Source of the DNA: DATFVJ01 sp963712955
Lineage (GTDB): Bacteria > Actinomycetota > Actinomycetes > Streptosporangiales > Streptosporangiaceae
Assembly: GCA_963712955.1 (NCBI GenBank)
Contig: CAVQKF010000012.1
Coordinates: 6,238 to 70,237, forward strand
Length of the DNA stretch: 64,000 nt
Direction of reading: 5' to 3'
Positions 1-8,236 of the stretch are shown one piece after another; the stretch's first letter is position 1, and every line of letters starts with the position of its first letter. Both the position numbers and the translations under genes were made by a program. The notes under the pieces are model-generated. The model was not told the DNA's origin. It did no database searches and saw nothing but the letters and a program-made list of their open reading frames with translations.

Positions 1-139
1 CCTCGTCGATCACCTGGGTGACCGTGAACCCGCCGATGTCTGGGGCACCAAGGACTGCTGCCAAGTCGGCCGCGTCGTGGGCCGGAGCGCGCAGTCGGCG
101 CAGTCCCGGATCGGCGTAGCTGGTCGTGGCGATCACCAT
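1..139 (-). CDS. Caspase-family protein, N-terminus only (cut by window edge)
   Basis: Reverse-strand reading from the ATG at 139 gives MVIATTSYADPGLRRL followed by an Ala/His/Asp-rich stretch and a 'GGFTV' segment. This matches the start of the caspase-like peptidase domain found in actinobacterial conflict systems, where a beta-strand 'LVIATSxYxDPxLxxL' opens the fold. The reading stays open to base 1, so the catalytic His/Cys region lies outside the window. Open codons continue upstream of 139, so a non-ATG start inside the preceding gene is possible. It follows the EACC1 gene on the same strand with about 25 bp between them, which is the usual order for this pair. The family call is inference from about 46 residues plus the neighbour. 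Confidence 0.7.
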   Translation of the reverse strand, partial: MVIATTSYADPGLRRLRAPAHDAADLAAVLGAPDIGGFTVTQVIDE

Positions 140-164
140 GGCTGCCCGGGCCCCTGCTGGGAGG

Positions 165-539
165 TCAGGGGCTGGGCGGATGGCGGGCAAGCCAGGCATC
201 GATGATCTTTTCCTGCTGCTCGCGGGTCGCTCGGCCGAGCTTTAGCACATCACTGCCGACGCTGACCTCTACAGTCCGATCGTTGCGTAACGCCCACTCG
301 ACTACCTTGGCCAGCAGAGCCCGGAGGCCCTCCAAACCCAGGTGCACCGTGAGCCACCCGGTCATTTCCTCAACGCCCTTTGCGTTCTCCGGCGTACCGT
401 CAACGATCAGCGGCTCGACCGACTGCACATCCAGGCTGAGGAGCTCGCTGCGCAACCGCCTAGTCAGCTCTGTGAGCTCTTCGGCATCGCCGTCGGGGGC
501 CGGGTTCACTCGTAGAACCAAGTCCCCCGCGCCTACCAT
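165..539 (-). CDS. Effector-associated constant component EACC1
   Basis: This 124-residue protein has the EACC1 pattern: an N-terminal 'LVLRVNPAPDGDAEELTEL' strand-helix, a central 'VEPL...GTPENAKGVE' loop, a hydrophobic helix with 'LRALLAKVVEWALR', and a closing 'REQQEKIIDAWLARH'. EACC1 is a small constant partner encoded beside variable effectors such as caspase-like peptidases, trypsins or NACHT ATPases in actinobacterial conflict (putative anti-phage) loci. Its biochemical role is not established; it is thought to act in effector signalling or assembly. Here it is the first gene of a reverse-strand pair whose second gene is the caspase-like protein at the window edge. Codon use is normal high-GC and the gene looks intact. 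Confidence 0.85.
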   Translation of the reverse strand: MVGAGDLVLRVNPAPDGDAEELTELTRRLRSELLSLDVQSVEPLIVDGTPENAKGVEEMTGWLTVHLGLEGLRALLAKVVEWALRNDRTVEVSVGSDVLKLGRATREQQEKIIDAWLARHPPSP

Positions 540-638
540 GCGCCCTCCGATCCCCTAGCTGCCCGCCAGGCGTGCGCTCCGCGCCACTGTCGACCCGCGT
601 GCCAATCCGCGGTCTCTTGGGTACGTCCCGTCATTCAT

Positions 639-1077
639 CTACCACAAGCCGATACCGGGACGCGAGGGCGCTGCACATAGCATCTGTCCGCGCCGGAGCG
701 GGATGCGGCGGCGGACGCTTTGGGCTTCGTGAGAGTGTCGCATTCGCCCGGTCCGCCGGTCCGCGCGGTGGCAAGATGCGTGTACGAGGCGGGTTTGGTC
801 TTTGCCGGTTAGGCCGGGTCTGCCGTGGTGGACGAGGTAGTCGGCGACTACCGCCTTGCGGATGACCTGTAGCCACCGCCGTTCCCATTGGTGTGGGGAT
901 TGGGTGGCTGGTCGGCGGTGAGCAGGTGGTCCCCGCACAACGGGCAGCGCCCGTCTTGCCTGGTGAGCAGGCCGAGCGTGTATTTGTCGAGCGGAGGTTT
1001 GACCTTTCGCCGCCGATCGGCCCAGTAGCCAGCTCGCAGATCCTCAGGGCTGGTGCCACGACCCCACTTTGCGCCAA
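639..1077 (-). pseudogene. Group II intron maturase C-terminal HNH domain, decayed remnant
   Basis: Two reverse-strand frames together spell the C-terminal HNH endonuclease domain of a group II intron-encoded protein. The first frame has 'GYWADRRRKVKPPLDKYTL' and 'RCPLCGDHLL'. The second frame, entered near 895-905, has 'WERRWLQVIRKAVVADYLVHHGRP' and 'RLVHASCH'. The zinc-binding CxxC and the HH / HASC catalytic elements are recognisable. The reverse transcriptase part is absent, and I see no domain V RNA nearby. The single frame change and the missing N-terminal two thirds make this a relic. It lies between the conflict operon and an unknown membrane protein, which marks the area as an insertion hotspot. 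Confidence 0.75.
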
Positions 1078-1132
1078 ATGCTGCCGGCGCGGCTACGACC
1101 GCGTGAACCCTACATGGGACATCATAACGGGT

Positions 1133-2137
1133 GTGGTGCATAACGAGCCTGAGCAGACTAAACCGGCAAGGGCCACGGGTGAGGGCTTCTCGCAATTCGT
1201 CACCCGGATACTCGACCAGCTAAGCCTTAGTTCATGGCTTCCGGCGATCATGCTTATCTGCAATATAGCACTAATCCTTCAGCTACGCAGCCAGCATAAC
1301 TTAGATCTTGGCCATGCCATTACCGCGCTAACGGCCAAACCACTCGGCCTCTTGATAATCTTGCTGCTATCCATCGTCGTTGTAAGCATCGTGACGCAGG
1401 CTTTCGAGTTCGAGGCCATCCGGCTGCTTGAAGGGTATTGGGGACGGATCATGCTGATCGGTTTCCTATCCGGGCTGCGAACCAAGCGCCATGGCGACCG
1501 CCTTACACACCTTAAGAGACAGTATGACAAATATCACTTCACCGCCTTCAGCGAGGCGAGAGAGAGGATGCTCGACAACCACGTCCCCCGCGACCTCGTG
1601 GATATTCTGGACAAACAACGACGCGACGAGCCACTTGACGGTCACGATCCGGACCGAATCACAGCGGCAGAACAACTCGGCTGGCAACGTTTCGCCGCTC
1701 CCGAGTTGCTGCATAAGATGTCAGCGACGGAGTCCCGCATCATGGAATACCCGTTGCCCCACCGCATTCTGCCGACGAAGCTTGGCAACACCCTGAGGGC
1801 GAGCGAGGATCGGCTGAGGCTAGGGGCAGGCGAGGAGCTTGAAGAGTTCGTGTATCGGCGGTATGACCTAATGACGACCGAATTAAAGTTCGAGCACGAT
1901 CAGTATCGGTCTCGGCTCAACATCTATTGCCTGCTTACGTTCGTTTTCTGCAGCCTCACAATCGTGAGTCTATTCGCCTTGGATCCTCGAGCTGACCCGG
2001 CTGGCGTAGCTGCGTTCGCCATTGTCTATATGATCCTGGCTCTCATCAGCTATCAGGCCGCGATTGTCAGTGCGCGCGGCTATGTCACAGTGCTGCGAGT
2101 TATCAACGACCAGTCAATCTCGTCCAGCAAGGATTAG
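1133..2137 (+). CDS. Unknown four-transmembrane protein
   Basis: I do not recognise the family. Starting from GTG at 1133 (or 1136) the product is about 334 aa. The reading is open back to 893, but that part overlaps the maturase relic and is not protein-like. Two hydrophobic segments lie near the N-terminus ('LPAIMLICNIALIL' and 'LGLLIILLLSIVVVSIV'). A soluble, charged middle of about 170 residues follows, then two C-terminal segments ('IYCLLTFVFCSLTIVSLFAL' and 'VAAFAIVYMILALISYQAA'). The soluble middle is therefore probably cytoplasmic between two TM hairpins. Base composition is visibly less GC-rich than the neighbours, which suggests acquisition by transfer. Lying next to a caspase/EACC1 locus, it could be an accessory defence protein, but that is only context. 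Confidence 0.6.
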   Translation: MVHNEPEQTKPARATGEGFSQFVTRILDQLSLSSWLPAIMLICNIALILQLRSQHNLDLGHAITALTAKPLGLLIILLLSIVVVSIVTQAFEFEAIRLLEGYWGRIMLIGFLSGLRTKRHGDRLTHLKRQYDKYHFTAFSEARERMLDNHVPRDLVDILDKQRRDEPLDGHDPDRITAAEQLGWQRFAAPELLHKMSATESRIMEYPLPHRILPTKLGNTLRASEDRLRLGAGEELEEFVYRRYDLMTTELKFEHDQYRSRLNIYCLLTFVFCSLTIVSLFALDPRADPAGVAAFAIVYMILALISYQAAIVSARGYVTVLRVINDQSISSSKD

Positions 2138-2867
2138 GCAGGTACCATCGTGATCCTGTGAGTACTGCAGGTAGGCGGATGCGTGGCTCTCTTTCTCTTG
2201 CCACATCCCGGAACCGGGCACACGTAGTCCACGGCTTCCTTCTCGCCGTTTCCAGGTACCCGATTATCTTTCATGACACTAGAGTGTCAAGGTTTGAACC
2301 ACTCTGTGTCAACCAGCGGGGCGAAAAACGGCGGCAGCCGACAGGGCTTCGCAGGCAACATGGTCTGCGCCGTGGCCAGGCTGCCACCAACAGAATCATC
2401 GCGGCTTAGCACTGCCGGTGCGGCGGTGATCACATTGCGCCGCTCGTGTCCAGCGATGCCCGGCAGCCTCAGCCCGGGGACTGACTGCCTCCCGGCCAGA
2501 GCGGCGCGCGCACCGTCATCGGGGAAGCCGTGCCGCTGTAAGCGGGGCCGTCGAGGTGCACGAAGCCAGGCCCCTCCGGCATAGGCGGCGACTCCGCCCC
2601 GCTGAGCGGCATGGCGGATATCGTGGTGGTGGGGACGGGGCCGCCTTGGTGCGCCGCCTAAGGCGGGACGCCCTGCGCGCACACCGCACACAGGCCGGTC
2701 AGGATTGCCGCGCGGCCAGCGCCCGGCCGCATCCCGCGCATGTCGGGTTGATCATGTTCGTGATCTTAACCGCCCTCGGTGGATCGGCAGCCCCCACACG
2801 ACCGTAACCGCCTGCGGCGCAATGCTGCGCCGGGGCAGCGCGGTCCATTGTCCCCGGGACGGATGGT
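2138..2867. other. No gene supported; scrambled intergenic stretch
   Basis: Short frames exist on both strands, but none has a convincing family pattern or third-position bias. A reverse-strand fragment near 2699-2760 contains 'PTCAGCGRAL', which could be the tail of a zinc-finger protein, but it is isolated. The only clear structure is the palindrome at 2274-2289. This stretch lies just beyond the 3' end of the serine recombinase gene, so one end of that mobile module may lie here. Confidence 0.4.
2274..2289. promoter_or_regulatory. Perfect 16-bp palindrome TGACACT-AG-AGTGTCA
   Basis: The two 7-bp arms are exact reverse complements around an AG/CT centre, the form typical of a dimeric regulator operator (for example TetR or GntR type). 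No start codon of a supported gene lies immediately downstream, so it may be an orphaned operator from a lost gene. A chance palindrome is also possible. Confidence 0.3.
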
Positions 2868-5276
2868 TCATACTGCCCCTCCTGCAATCACGTGTGCGGA
2901 TGTTCCGGATTGGCGTTGCTTCGTGCTGGTCAGGCCCGTGTTGGCAGGGCTGCTGGGTAGAGCATGGCAGCTGGCGCCGACATTCTGCGCGCGCTCAGCG
3001 TCGTTGCCGGGCCTGCTGCGGCGGGCTGCGGGGTTGAGGTGCCCGGATCCGGCGATGCGGGCTCGGCAGCCGGCTTCAACGTGGCCGGTCCAGGGGATGT
3101 AGAGCCGGCCGCCGGATCCGCGGATGGCGGCCAGTTGCCCGGTTTCGATCCAGTGGTAGATGACGCCTGTGCTGCAGCCGAGGCGGTAGGCGGCTTCGGT
3201 GACGCTGACCTGGTCGTCGGCGGCGGGAGAGGGCGGGGCGGGGGTCGTGCGGGGGCGGGCGGCCCGGCCCAGGTGGGTGGACTGCTGGATCCGGCGATGG
3301 CAGCCGGCCTCGATCTGGTCGTTCCAGGGGAGGCAGAACCGGTTTCCCTGGCCGCGGCGGGCGGTCAGCTGGCCGGTGTGGATCCAGTGGTAGAGGACTG
3401 CGGTGCTGCAGCCCAGCCGCTGGGCGGCCTGGGCCACGGAGATCTCGCCGGGGCGGTAGGGGTCTGGCACGCCGATCTTGTGGGCGTGGCGGATCCACTG
3501 GACGGCGGCGACGTCGAACGGCCGGCCGTGGCCGGTGGTCAGCCCGGCGGCGCTCAGCTGCCGGATCAGATCGTCGTTGCTGGTGGCTGGCCCGAGCCGC
3601 TTGATGAGTTCGACCGCGGCGTCTGGGGAGCGCCTGGCCGTGCCGGGATGGACGGGCCGGTCGGCGGTGAGCTCGCTGGTGGCGCCGGTGTGCCAGCGGA
3701 TCCCGATGCGTACCTGGTCGGGCCGCTGCTCGGGGAGCAGGGTGATGTCGGCGATCAGGGTGCGCAGCAGCCGCTTGCGGTCTTTGGCGCTGGTGGTGGG
3801 CGCGTTCCAGAGGGCGGGCAGGTCGGCAGCGAGTTTCTCCAGCTCAGCCCTGCTGGGTAGCGGCGGCAGCGTGTCGCGGGCGGCCTGGAGTGCCTGCTCG
3901 GCCTCGGTGAGGGCGGCAAGCCTGGCTTCCCAGCGGGCCTCCAGGGAGCGGGCGACCAGCCGGTTCTCAGGCTCGACGGCGTGGAAGGACCGCTCGGCCC
4001 GGTCGGCGTCGAAGCGGGCGCGCTCGACGGCGAGTTCGGCGGCCCGGCTGGTCCGCTGGTGCCGGCCGGTGACCTCGTCGGCGGCCGACAGCGCCAGGGC
4101 GACCTGCCCGGGGGTGAGCGCGTTCAGCAGCGCGCCGGCGACGGCGGCATCGACGCAGGCCGCGGCGACCGACCGGCACGACGGTGTGGTCAGCCGGTCC
4201 CGGCGGGAGCTGCATTCATAGGCCGGCCGCTGATCGGTGTGGTAGTTGGTCATCATCGGCTTGCCGCAGCTGCCGCAGCCGATGATCCCCTGGCACAGCG
4301 CGGTGCCCTCCCGCGGCGGCCGGGCCCCGGCGGCGGTGTGGTTGGCCGCCAGTCTCGCCTCGCTGGCGAGGTAGCCGGCCCAGGTGATGTATGCCTCGTG
4401 GTGGTCTTTGATCAGGACCGGCCATTCGGCGCGGGGCCGTTCCACGATCGCGGTGTGCACCGTGCCGGACGGGTCGACGGTGCGGCGCGAGGCATACCGG
4501 CCGAACACGTACGCCCCGGCGTAGCCCGGGTTCTTCAAGATCCCCAGCACCCGGGCGTGGGTGAGCCGCCCCCAGCGCAGCTGCCCGGCCCATGCGCCGC
4601 CGTAGGCGCGCAGCGGGAACCGGCGGCCGGCGAACGCGGCAACCACGCCGTAGGCCGACCCGCACGCGGCGAACGCCGCGAACACGTCACGGATCGCGGC
4701 CTGGACCTCGGCATCGGGGTCGATCACCACATCGCCGGCCTCGTCGTGGACATAGCCGACCGGCAGCGGGGTGCGCAGCTCGCCGCGCTGCGCCGCGGCG
4801 CGCTTGTTGGCCTGCAGCCGCTGGGCCATCACGTGCAGTTCCATCTCTCCCATGGTGCCCTTGAAGCCCAGGACGCGGTCGTTCACATCGGCGGGATCGT
4901 AGACCCCGTCGGCGTCGATCAGCAGCGTGCCGGTGATCCGGGCGAACTCCGCCAGCCGGGCCACGTCGGCGTTCGACCGGGCCAGCCGGGTGATCTCGAT
5001 CCCGAAGATCGCCCCCACATCCCCCGAGCACACCCTGGTCACCAGCTCGGTGAACCCCTCCCGGGCCACCCCCCACTTGCCGGAGACGCCCAGGTCGGCG
5101 TCGATCACCTCGATCGAGGTGCGCGGCCAGCCCAGCGCGGCCGCCTTGTCCGCCAGCGCGTACTGGCTCTTTGTCGACTCGGTGTGCTGACGGACCTGCG
5201 CCATCGTGGACTGGCGCGGGTAGATGACCGCCGCCCGCTCCCGGTGACTGCCCGTGATCTTGTGCTCGCCGTTCAA
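2868..5276 (-). CDS. Large serine recombinase with duplicated C-terminal HTH
   Basis: This 802-aa site-specific recombinase carries the resolvase/invertase catalytic domain with the nucleophile Ser23 in 'YPRQST' and the 'GIEITRLARSNAD' arginine motif. A recombinase domain follows ('HARVLGILKNPGYAGAYVFGR'), then a zinc ribbon ('CGSCGKP...YEC') and a coiled-coil region. Unusually, the C-terminus has two tandem MerR/excisionase-like helix-turn-helix modules, 'AQAAQRLGCSTAVLYHWI' and 'TEAAYRLGCSTGVIYHWI', joined by a proline-rich linker. The start is TTG at 5276, supported by a GGGAGG box about 5 nt upstream. It would cut and join att sites for integration or excision of its element. A DUF6788 gene lies just upstream on the same strand, and the pair with DUF5372 forms a recurrent module. 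Confidence 0.9.
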   Translation of the reverse strand: MNGEHKITGSHRERAAVIYPRQSTMAQVRQHTESTKSQYALADKAAALGWPRTSIEVIDADLGVSGKWGVAREGFTELVTRVCSGDVGAIFGIEITRLARSNADVARLAEFARITGTLLIDADGVYDPADVNDRVLGFKGTMGEMELHVMAQRLQANKRAAAQRGELRTPLPVGYVHDEAGDVVIDPDAEVQAAIRDVFAAFAACGSAYGVVAAFAGRRFPLRAYGGAWAGQLRWGRLTHARVLGILKNPGYAGAYVFGRYASRRTVDPSGTVHTAIVERPRAEWPVLIKDHHEAYITWAGYLASEARLAANHTAAGARPPREGTALCQGIIGCGSCGKPMMTNYHTDQRPAYECSSRRDRLTTPSCRSVAAACVDAAVAGALLNALTPGQVALALSAADEVTGRHQRTSRAAELAVERARFDADRAERSFHAVEPENRLVARSLEARWEARLAALTEAEQALQAARDTLPPLPSRAELEKLAADLPALWNAPTTSAKDRKRLLRTLIADITLLPEQRPDQVRIGIRWHTGATSELTADRPVHPGTARRSPDAAVELIKRLGPATSNDDLIRQLSAAGLTTGHGRPFDVAAVQWIRHAHKIGVPDPYRPGEISVAQAAQRLGCSTAVLYHWIHTGQLTARRGQGNRFCLPWNDQIEAGCHRRIQQSTHLGRAARPRTTPAPPSPAADDQVSVTEAAYRLGCSTGVIYHWIETGQLAAIRGSGGRLYIPWTGHVEAGCRARIAGSGHLNPAARRSRPGNDAERAQNVGASCHALPSSPANTGLTSTKQRQSGTSAHVIAGGAV

Positions 5277-5379
5277 CGCAACCTCCCGCCCCGGACCGCA
5301 GTGCCGCGGCCGTCATGTTGGCCAGCGCCGCCACCGCCTCGGCCCGCGCGGGCCCGGACAGGACGGCGGCGCTCACCGG

Positions 5380-5742
5380 CTAGGACAGTTCTCGCCGGGC
5401 CAGCAGCTCGGCGTTGATCGCCGAGATCTCTGCGAGCAACTGCTCGATTTCCTCGCCGTTGCGCAGGTACCGGCGCACCACCCCGGCCAGGGACGCCGGG
5501 ACGTACCTCAGCCGGCCCCGGGCCGCGGTCTTCGGGGCGAAGAAGGCATACGGGCCGTGCGGCTCGCCGCCGGCGCACCGGCAGCCGGCCTTGCCGCACC
5601 GCCGCGTCTGCTCGGTCAGCGAGCCTGACAGCACCTGCTCGGCGTTGGCGAGCCGGGCGGCCAGAGCGCGCCGCCGCGACAGCAGCCGCCGCGTCGGCGT
5701 GCCCGCCAGGCCGGCCTCGTTGTTGTTCTTTTGTTTCCTCAT
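5380..5742 (-). CDS. DUF6788 family protein
   Basis: This protein of about 120 aa starts at the ATG at 5742 (MRKQKNN). The core 'QVLSGSLTEQTRRCGKAGCRC..G..HGPYAFF' with its CxxxxCxC cluster and the following 'RYVPASLAGVVRRYLRN' is characteristic of DUF6788 proteins, which accompany large serine recombinases and transposase-like genes. The Cys cluster suggests zinc binding, and the basic N-terminus suggests nucleic-acid contact; no activity is known. It ends 103 bp before the recombinase start. A short reading (MSAAVLSGPARAEAV...) fills that gap and overlaps the recombinase start, and may couple translation. Confidence 0.8.
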   Translation of the reverse strand: MRKQKNNNEAGLAGTPTRRLLSRRRALAARLANAEQVLSGSLTEQTRRCGKAGCRCAGGEPHGPYAFFAPKTAARGRLRYVPASLAGVVRRYLRNGEEIEQLLAEISAINAELLARRELS

Positions 5743-5775
5743 CACAAAAGAGTATGTCGCTGCCAGGCATGGCAA

Positions 5776-6011
5776 TCAACGACCCTGCAGTGCGCGTGTC
5801 GCAGCGCCGAGTGCTGCGAGCCCCTCGGCCGACAGCCGGCCAGTCCCGGGCGGCTCGCCCCGGTCGGTCCACGCCTCCGGCAGCGTGATCGACCCGTAGC
5901 ACCGCCCGCGCAGACGAACACCATGACACCGGCCCGGCGCTTAGCGAACAGGATCTCCAGCCGCTGCCCGTTCAGCGGGTGGAACGGATGGGTGACAATG
6001 ACGAAACCCAA
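5776..6011 (-). pseudogene. DUF5372 family protein, frameshifted
   Basis: The reading from ATG 6011 gives 'MGFVIVTHPFHPLNGQRLEIL' and '...GVMVFVC', the N-terminal signature of DUF5372 (VTHPFHPL...G..F). Near 5905 the frame shifts by one base, and the continuation '..RCYGSITLPEAWTDRGEP' with 'LSAEGLAALGAA' ends at a TGA at 5778-5776. 'LPxxWTD' is the second DUF5372 landmark, so this is one gene broken by a single indel. Its 3' end is 33 bp from the DUF6788 start. The order DUF5372, DUF6788, recombinase is a recurrent mobile module. Sequence error and real decay cannot be separated from one copy. Confidence 0.7.
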
Positions 6012-6092
6012 AGGATCATTGGACGGTGCGGCACTATGCCGCCTCCGTGGGGATCTTCAAGGATCTAAATTCGCAAGTGAGGACGATGAAGC

Positions 6093-7996
6093 TTACGAAG
6101 GACACTTGACTACGGTCAGGTTCACCGAGCCCGCCAGCCACCCGAGATCAAGATCACCCCAGCCGGTCCCGGCCGGCCCGGGGGACCACGCCCAACGGCG
6201 CCGGCGCCGCGGCGCGGCGCAGCCCAGCCGGGACCGGCTGCCCCGCCACCCCCGTGCCCGCGCCAGTTCCCACGTCACTGCCGGGACTGGCCCCAGCACC
6301 GGTATCCGCCCCGGCCCCACCCCCAGGACCGCCACCGCTCCCAGCACCGGCACCGCACCCAGCGCCGCTCCCAGCATCGGCACCGCTCCCAGCATCGGCA
6401 CCGCTCCCAGCATCGGCACCGCTCCCAGCATCGGCAGCGCACCCAGCGCCGCCAGAGGCGGGGGCGGGCGCATAGGCGCGAGCGGTGCCACCGGGCCGGG
6501 CGCCGTCACCGGGCCGGGCGCCGTCACCGGGAGCGTGTGTTCCGGTCGGCGGGGCGGCGTCGCCGGGCGGGGCGCTGTCACCAGGCGTGGCGCCGTCACC
6601 AGGCTGCGCGCGGTCACCGGGCGAGGCGCCGTCACCAGGCTGCACGCCGTCACCAGGCGAGGCGCTGTCACCGGGCTGGCCGCCGTCACCGGGCTGGCCG
6701 CCGTCACCGGGCGGGGCGGTGTCGCCGGTCGGGGCGCTGTCACCGGGCTCGCCGCTGCCGCCGGGCTCGGTGCTGTCGGCGGACGGGGCGCTGTCGGCGG
6801 ACGGGGCGGTGTCGGCGGGCTGGGCGCCGTCACCGGGCCCGGTGCTGTCACCGGGCGGGGGGAGCAGGGCGTCCAGTGGCTGGCCGGCCAGCAGCGCCAG
6901 GTACACCCTGGCCCGCAGCAGGTCCAGGCCGCCGCCGGCGCCGGCGTTCTTCAGCTCGGCGGCGATCGCGGAGATCCGCTTGTCGGCGGCGAGCACCCCG
7001 GCCGGGGGCAGGTCACGCCCGGCCAGTGCCCTGGTCCCGGCCGGCTCGTCCCACAGCTCGACCCGGGCGTCTTTTTGCGCCTCCTCGCGCCGCGCCCGGT
7101 CGGCGCCGGGGTCGGCCGCAGCAACCGCCCGGCGCACCGCGGCGCGCAGCTCGCCGCTGGTCTGGCCGGGGGCTTTGGCCAGCACCCTGGCCTCCACCGC
7201 GGCGGCCACCCCCGGGCCGGCGCCGTCCAGCCCATCGATGACCGCCAGCGCCCTGGGCACGTCGATCCGGCCCCGCGCCAGCACCGCCGCGGTCGCCGGC
7301 AGCCGGGCCAGCCGCGCCGCCCGGTCGGCCAGCTTCTCCGCGCCGCGCCGGGTCAGCGTCAACGCGCACGCCAGCTCATCGGCCACACAGTCACCCGGAG
7401 CCAAACGCAGGCCGCAGCCGGCGCCGGATTCGCGGCGCGCGGCCAGCTCGGCCACCGCCGCGAACTCACCGGCGGCCGCCCACGACGACAGCCGCCGCCA
7501 CGCCCGCAGCACCCCGATCAGCTCATCATCGGATGGCCTGCCCAGCCCCCCGGCCCACACGTCGGCGGCGAACCCGGCCAGCACCACCCCCGGCTCCAGC
7601 ACATCCAGCGCGCCGCCGTCACAAAACCCGCTGCCCGCCCCGGTGCCGGTACCCCGCACCATCCCGGCCGCAAACAGCCCCGGCGCCGCCGCCTGCTCCG
7701 CCGCCGCCTGCTCCGCCGCCCAGGCGGCCCACACCTGCCCGGGCACATCGGCCTCGGCGTCACCGGGCGGATCGGCCCACGGATCCGGCGCACACCCCCA
7801 CAGCTCCTCCTCGGCCGGCGGCTCCGCGACCCCCAACGCGGCCAGCTCCGCGGCCAGCACCGCGGCCTGCCAGGTTTCCTCATCCTGCCCGCCGCGCCGC
7901 CAGCCCACGGCGGCGACCCGGCCCTCGGCGTCGTCAGCCGGGCCTGGCCGGCGCGGGCGCGGGCGCGGGCGCGGCGGCGGCGGCGCTTGTGGGCAT
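6093..7996 (-). pseudogene. DUF222 (13E12-type) protein, truncated before its HNH domain
   Basis: The main frame (7908 to 6154) carries a DUF222 domain: 'LIGVLRAWRRLSSWAAAGEFAAVAELAARR', 'ELACALTLTRRGAEKLADRAARL', 'LPATAAVLARGRIDVPRALAVIDGL' and 'LLRARVYLALLAGQPLDALL'. A strong ribosome-binding site (GGGGAGGTG) precedes an ATG at 7996, whose frame must shift inside a GC-only dinucleotide run near 7960 to join the main frame. After about 180 residues of PGDG and GSGADA repeats the main frame stops, but the neighbouring frame continues to 'LAGSVNLTV', a conserved point ahead of the HNH half. The match then stops abruptly at about 6110, beside the recombinase module. The HNH domain is absent, so the gene is probably cut by that module. 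Confidence 0.75.
6340..6850. repeat. Short tandem repeats coding GSGADA and PGDG/PSADS runs
   Basis: Four near-identical 18-bp units (reading agcatcggcaccgctccc on the plus strand) lie near 6365-6440. They are followed by a long array of 9-, 12- and 18-bp variants built on 'ccgtcaccgggc' up to about 6850. On the minus strand they encode the flexible linker of the DUF222 protein. Such repeats expand and contract by slippage, and they create the long meaningless open frames seen here on the other strands. Confidence 0.7.
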
Positions 7997-8121
7997 TGGG
8001 TTCACCTCCCCGGCAGCTTAACGGCGGCGATACGAACATTTTAGCGACTAGGTCGCATCGCCGTGCGCCTATCCACAGCACACATGCCAGGGGGGCGGCT
8101 TATCCACAAAAACTCGCGGCC

Positions 8122-8236
8122 TCTTGCCAAGCGGGCAAACCCCGCTTTGCCAAGCGGGCAAACCCCGCTTTGCCAAGCGCGCGAACGGCGCTTTGCCAAG
8201 CGGGCGAACGGCGCTTTGCCAAGCGGGCGAACGGCG
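8122..8236. repeat. Five tandem 23-bp repeats with palindromic core
   Basis: Units start at 8122, 8145, 8168, 8191 and 8214, each reading roughly CTTTGCCAAGCGGGC plus AAACCCCG or GAACGGCG. In the first two units TTTGCC (TCTTGCC in the first) and GGCAAA form an inverted repeat around AAGCG. The last three vary the right arm to GGCGAACGGCG. The array follows the 5' end of the DUF222 gene. It resembles iterons or a multi-site protein-binding array rather than CRISPR, because there are no unique spacers. Confidence 0.75.

Noticed and set aside
6485..8044. 519-residue plus-strand frame rich in PSPG and Ala
   Set aside because: Same cause: antisense of the repetitive linker and DUF222 domain.
8122..8236. 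CRISPR array
   Set aside because: Repeats are directly adjacent with no unique spacers, and no cas genes are present.
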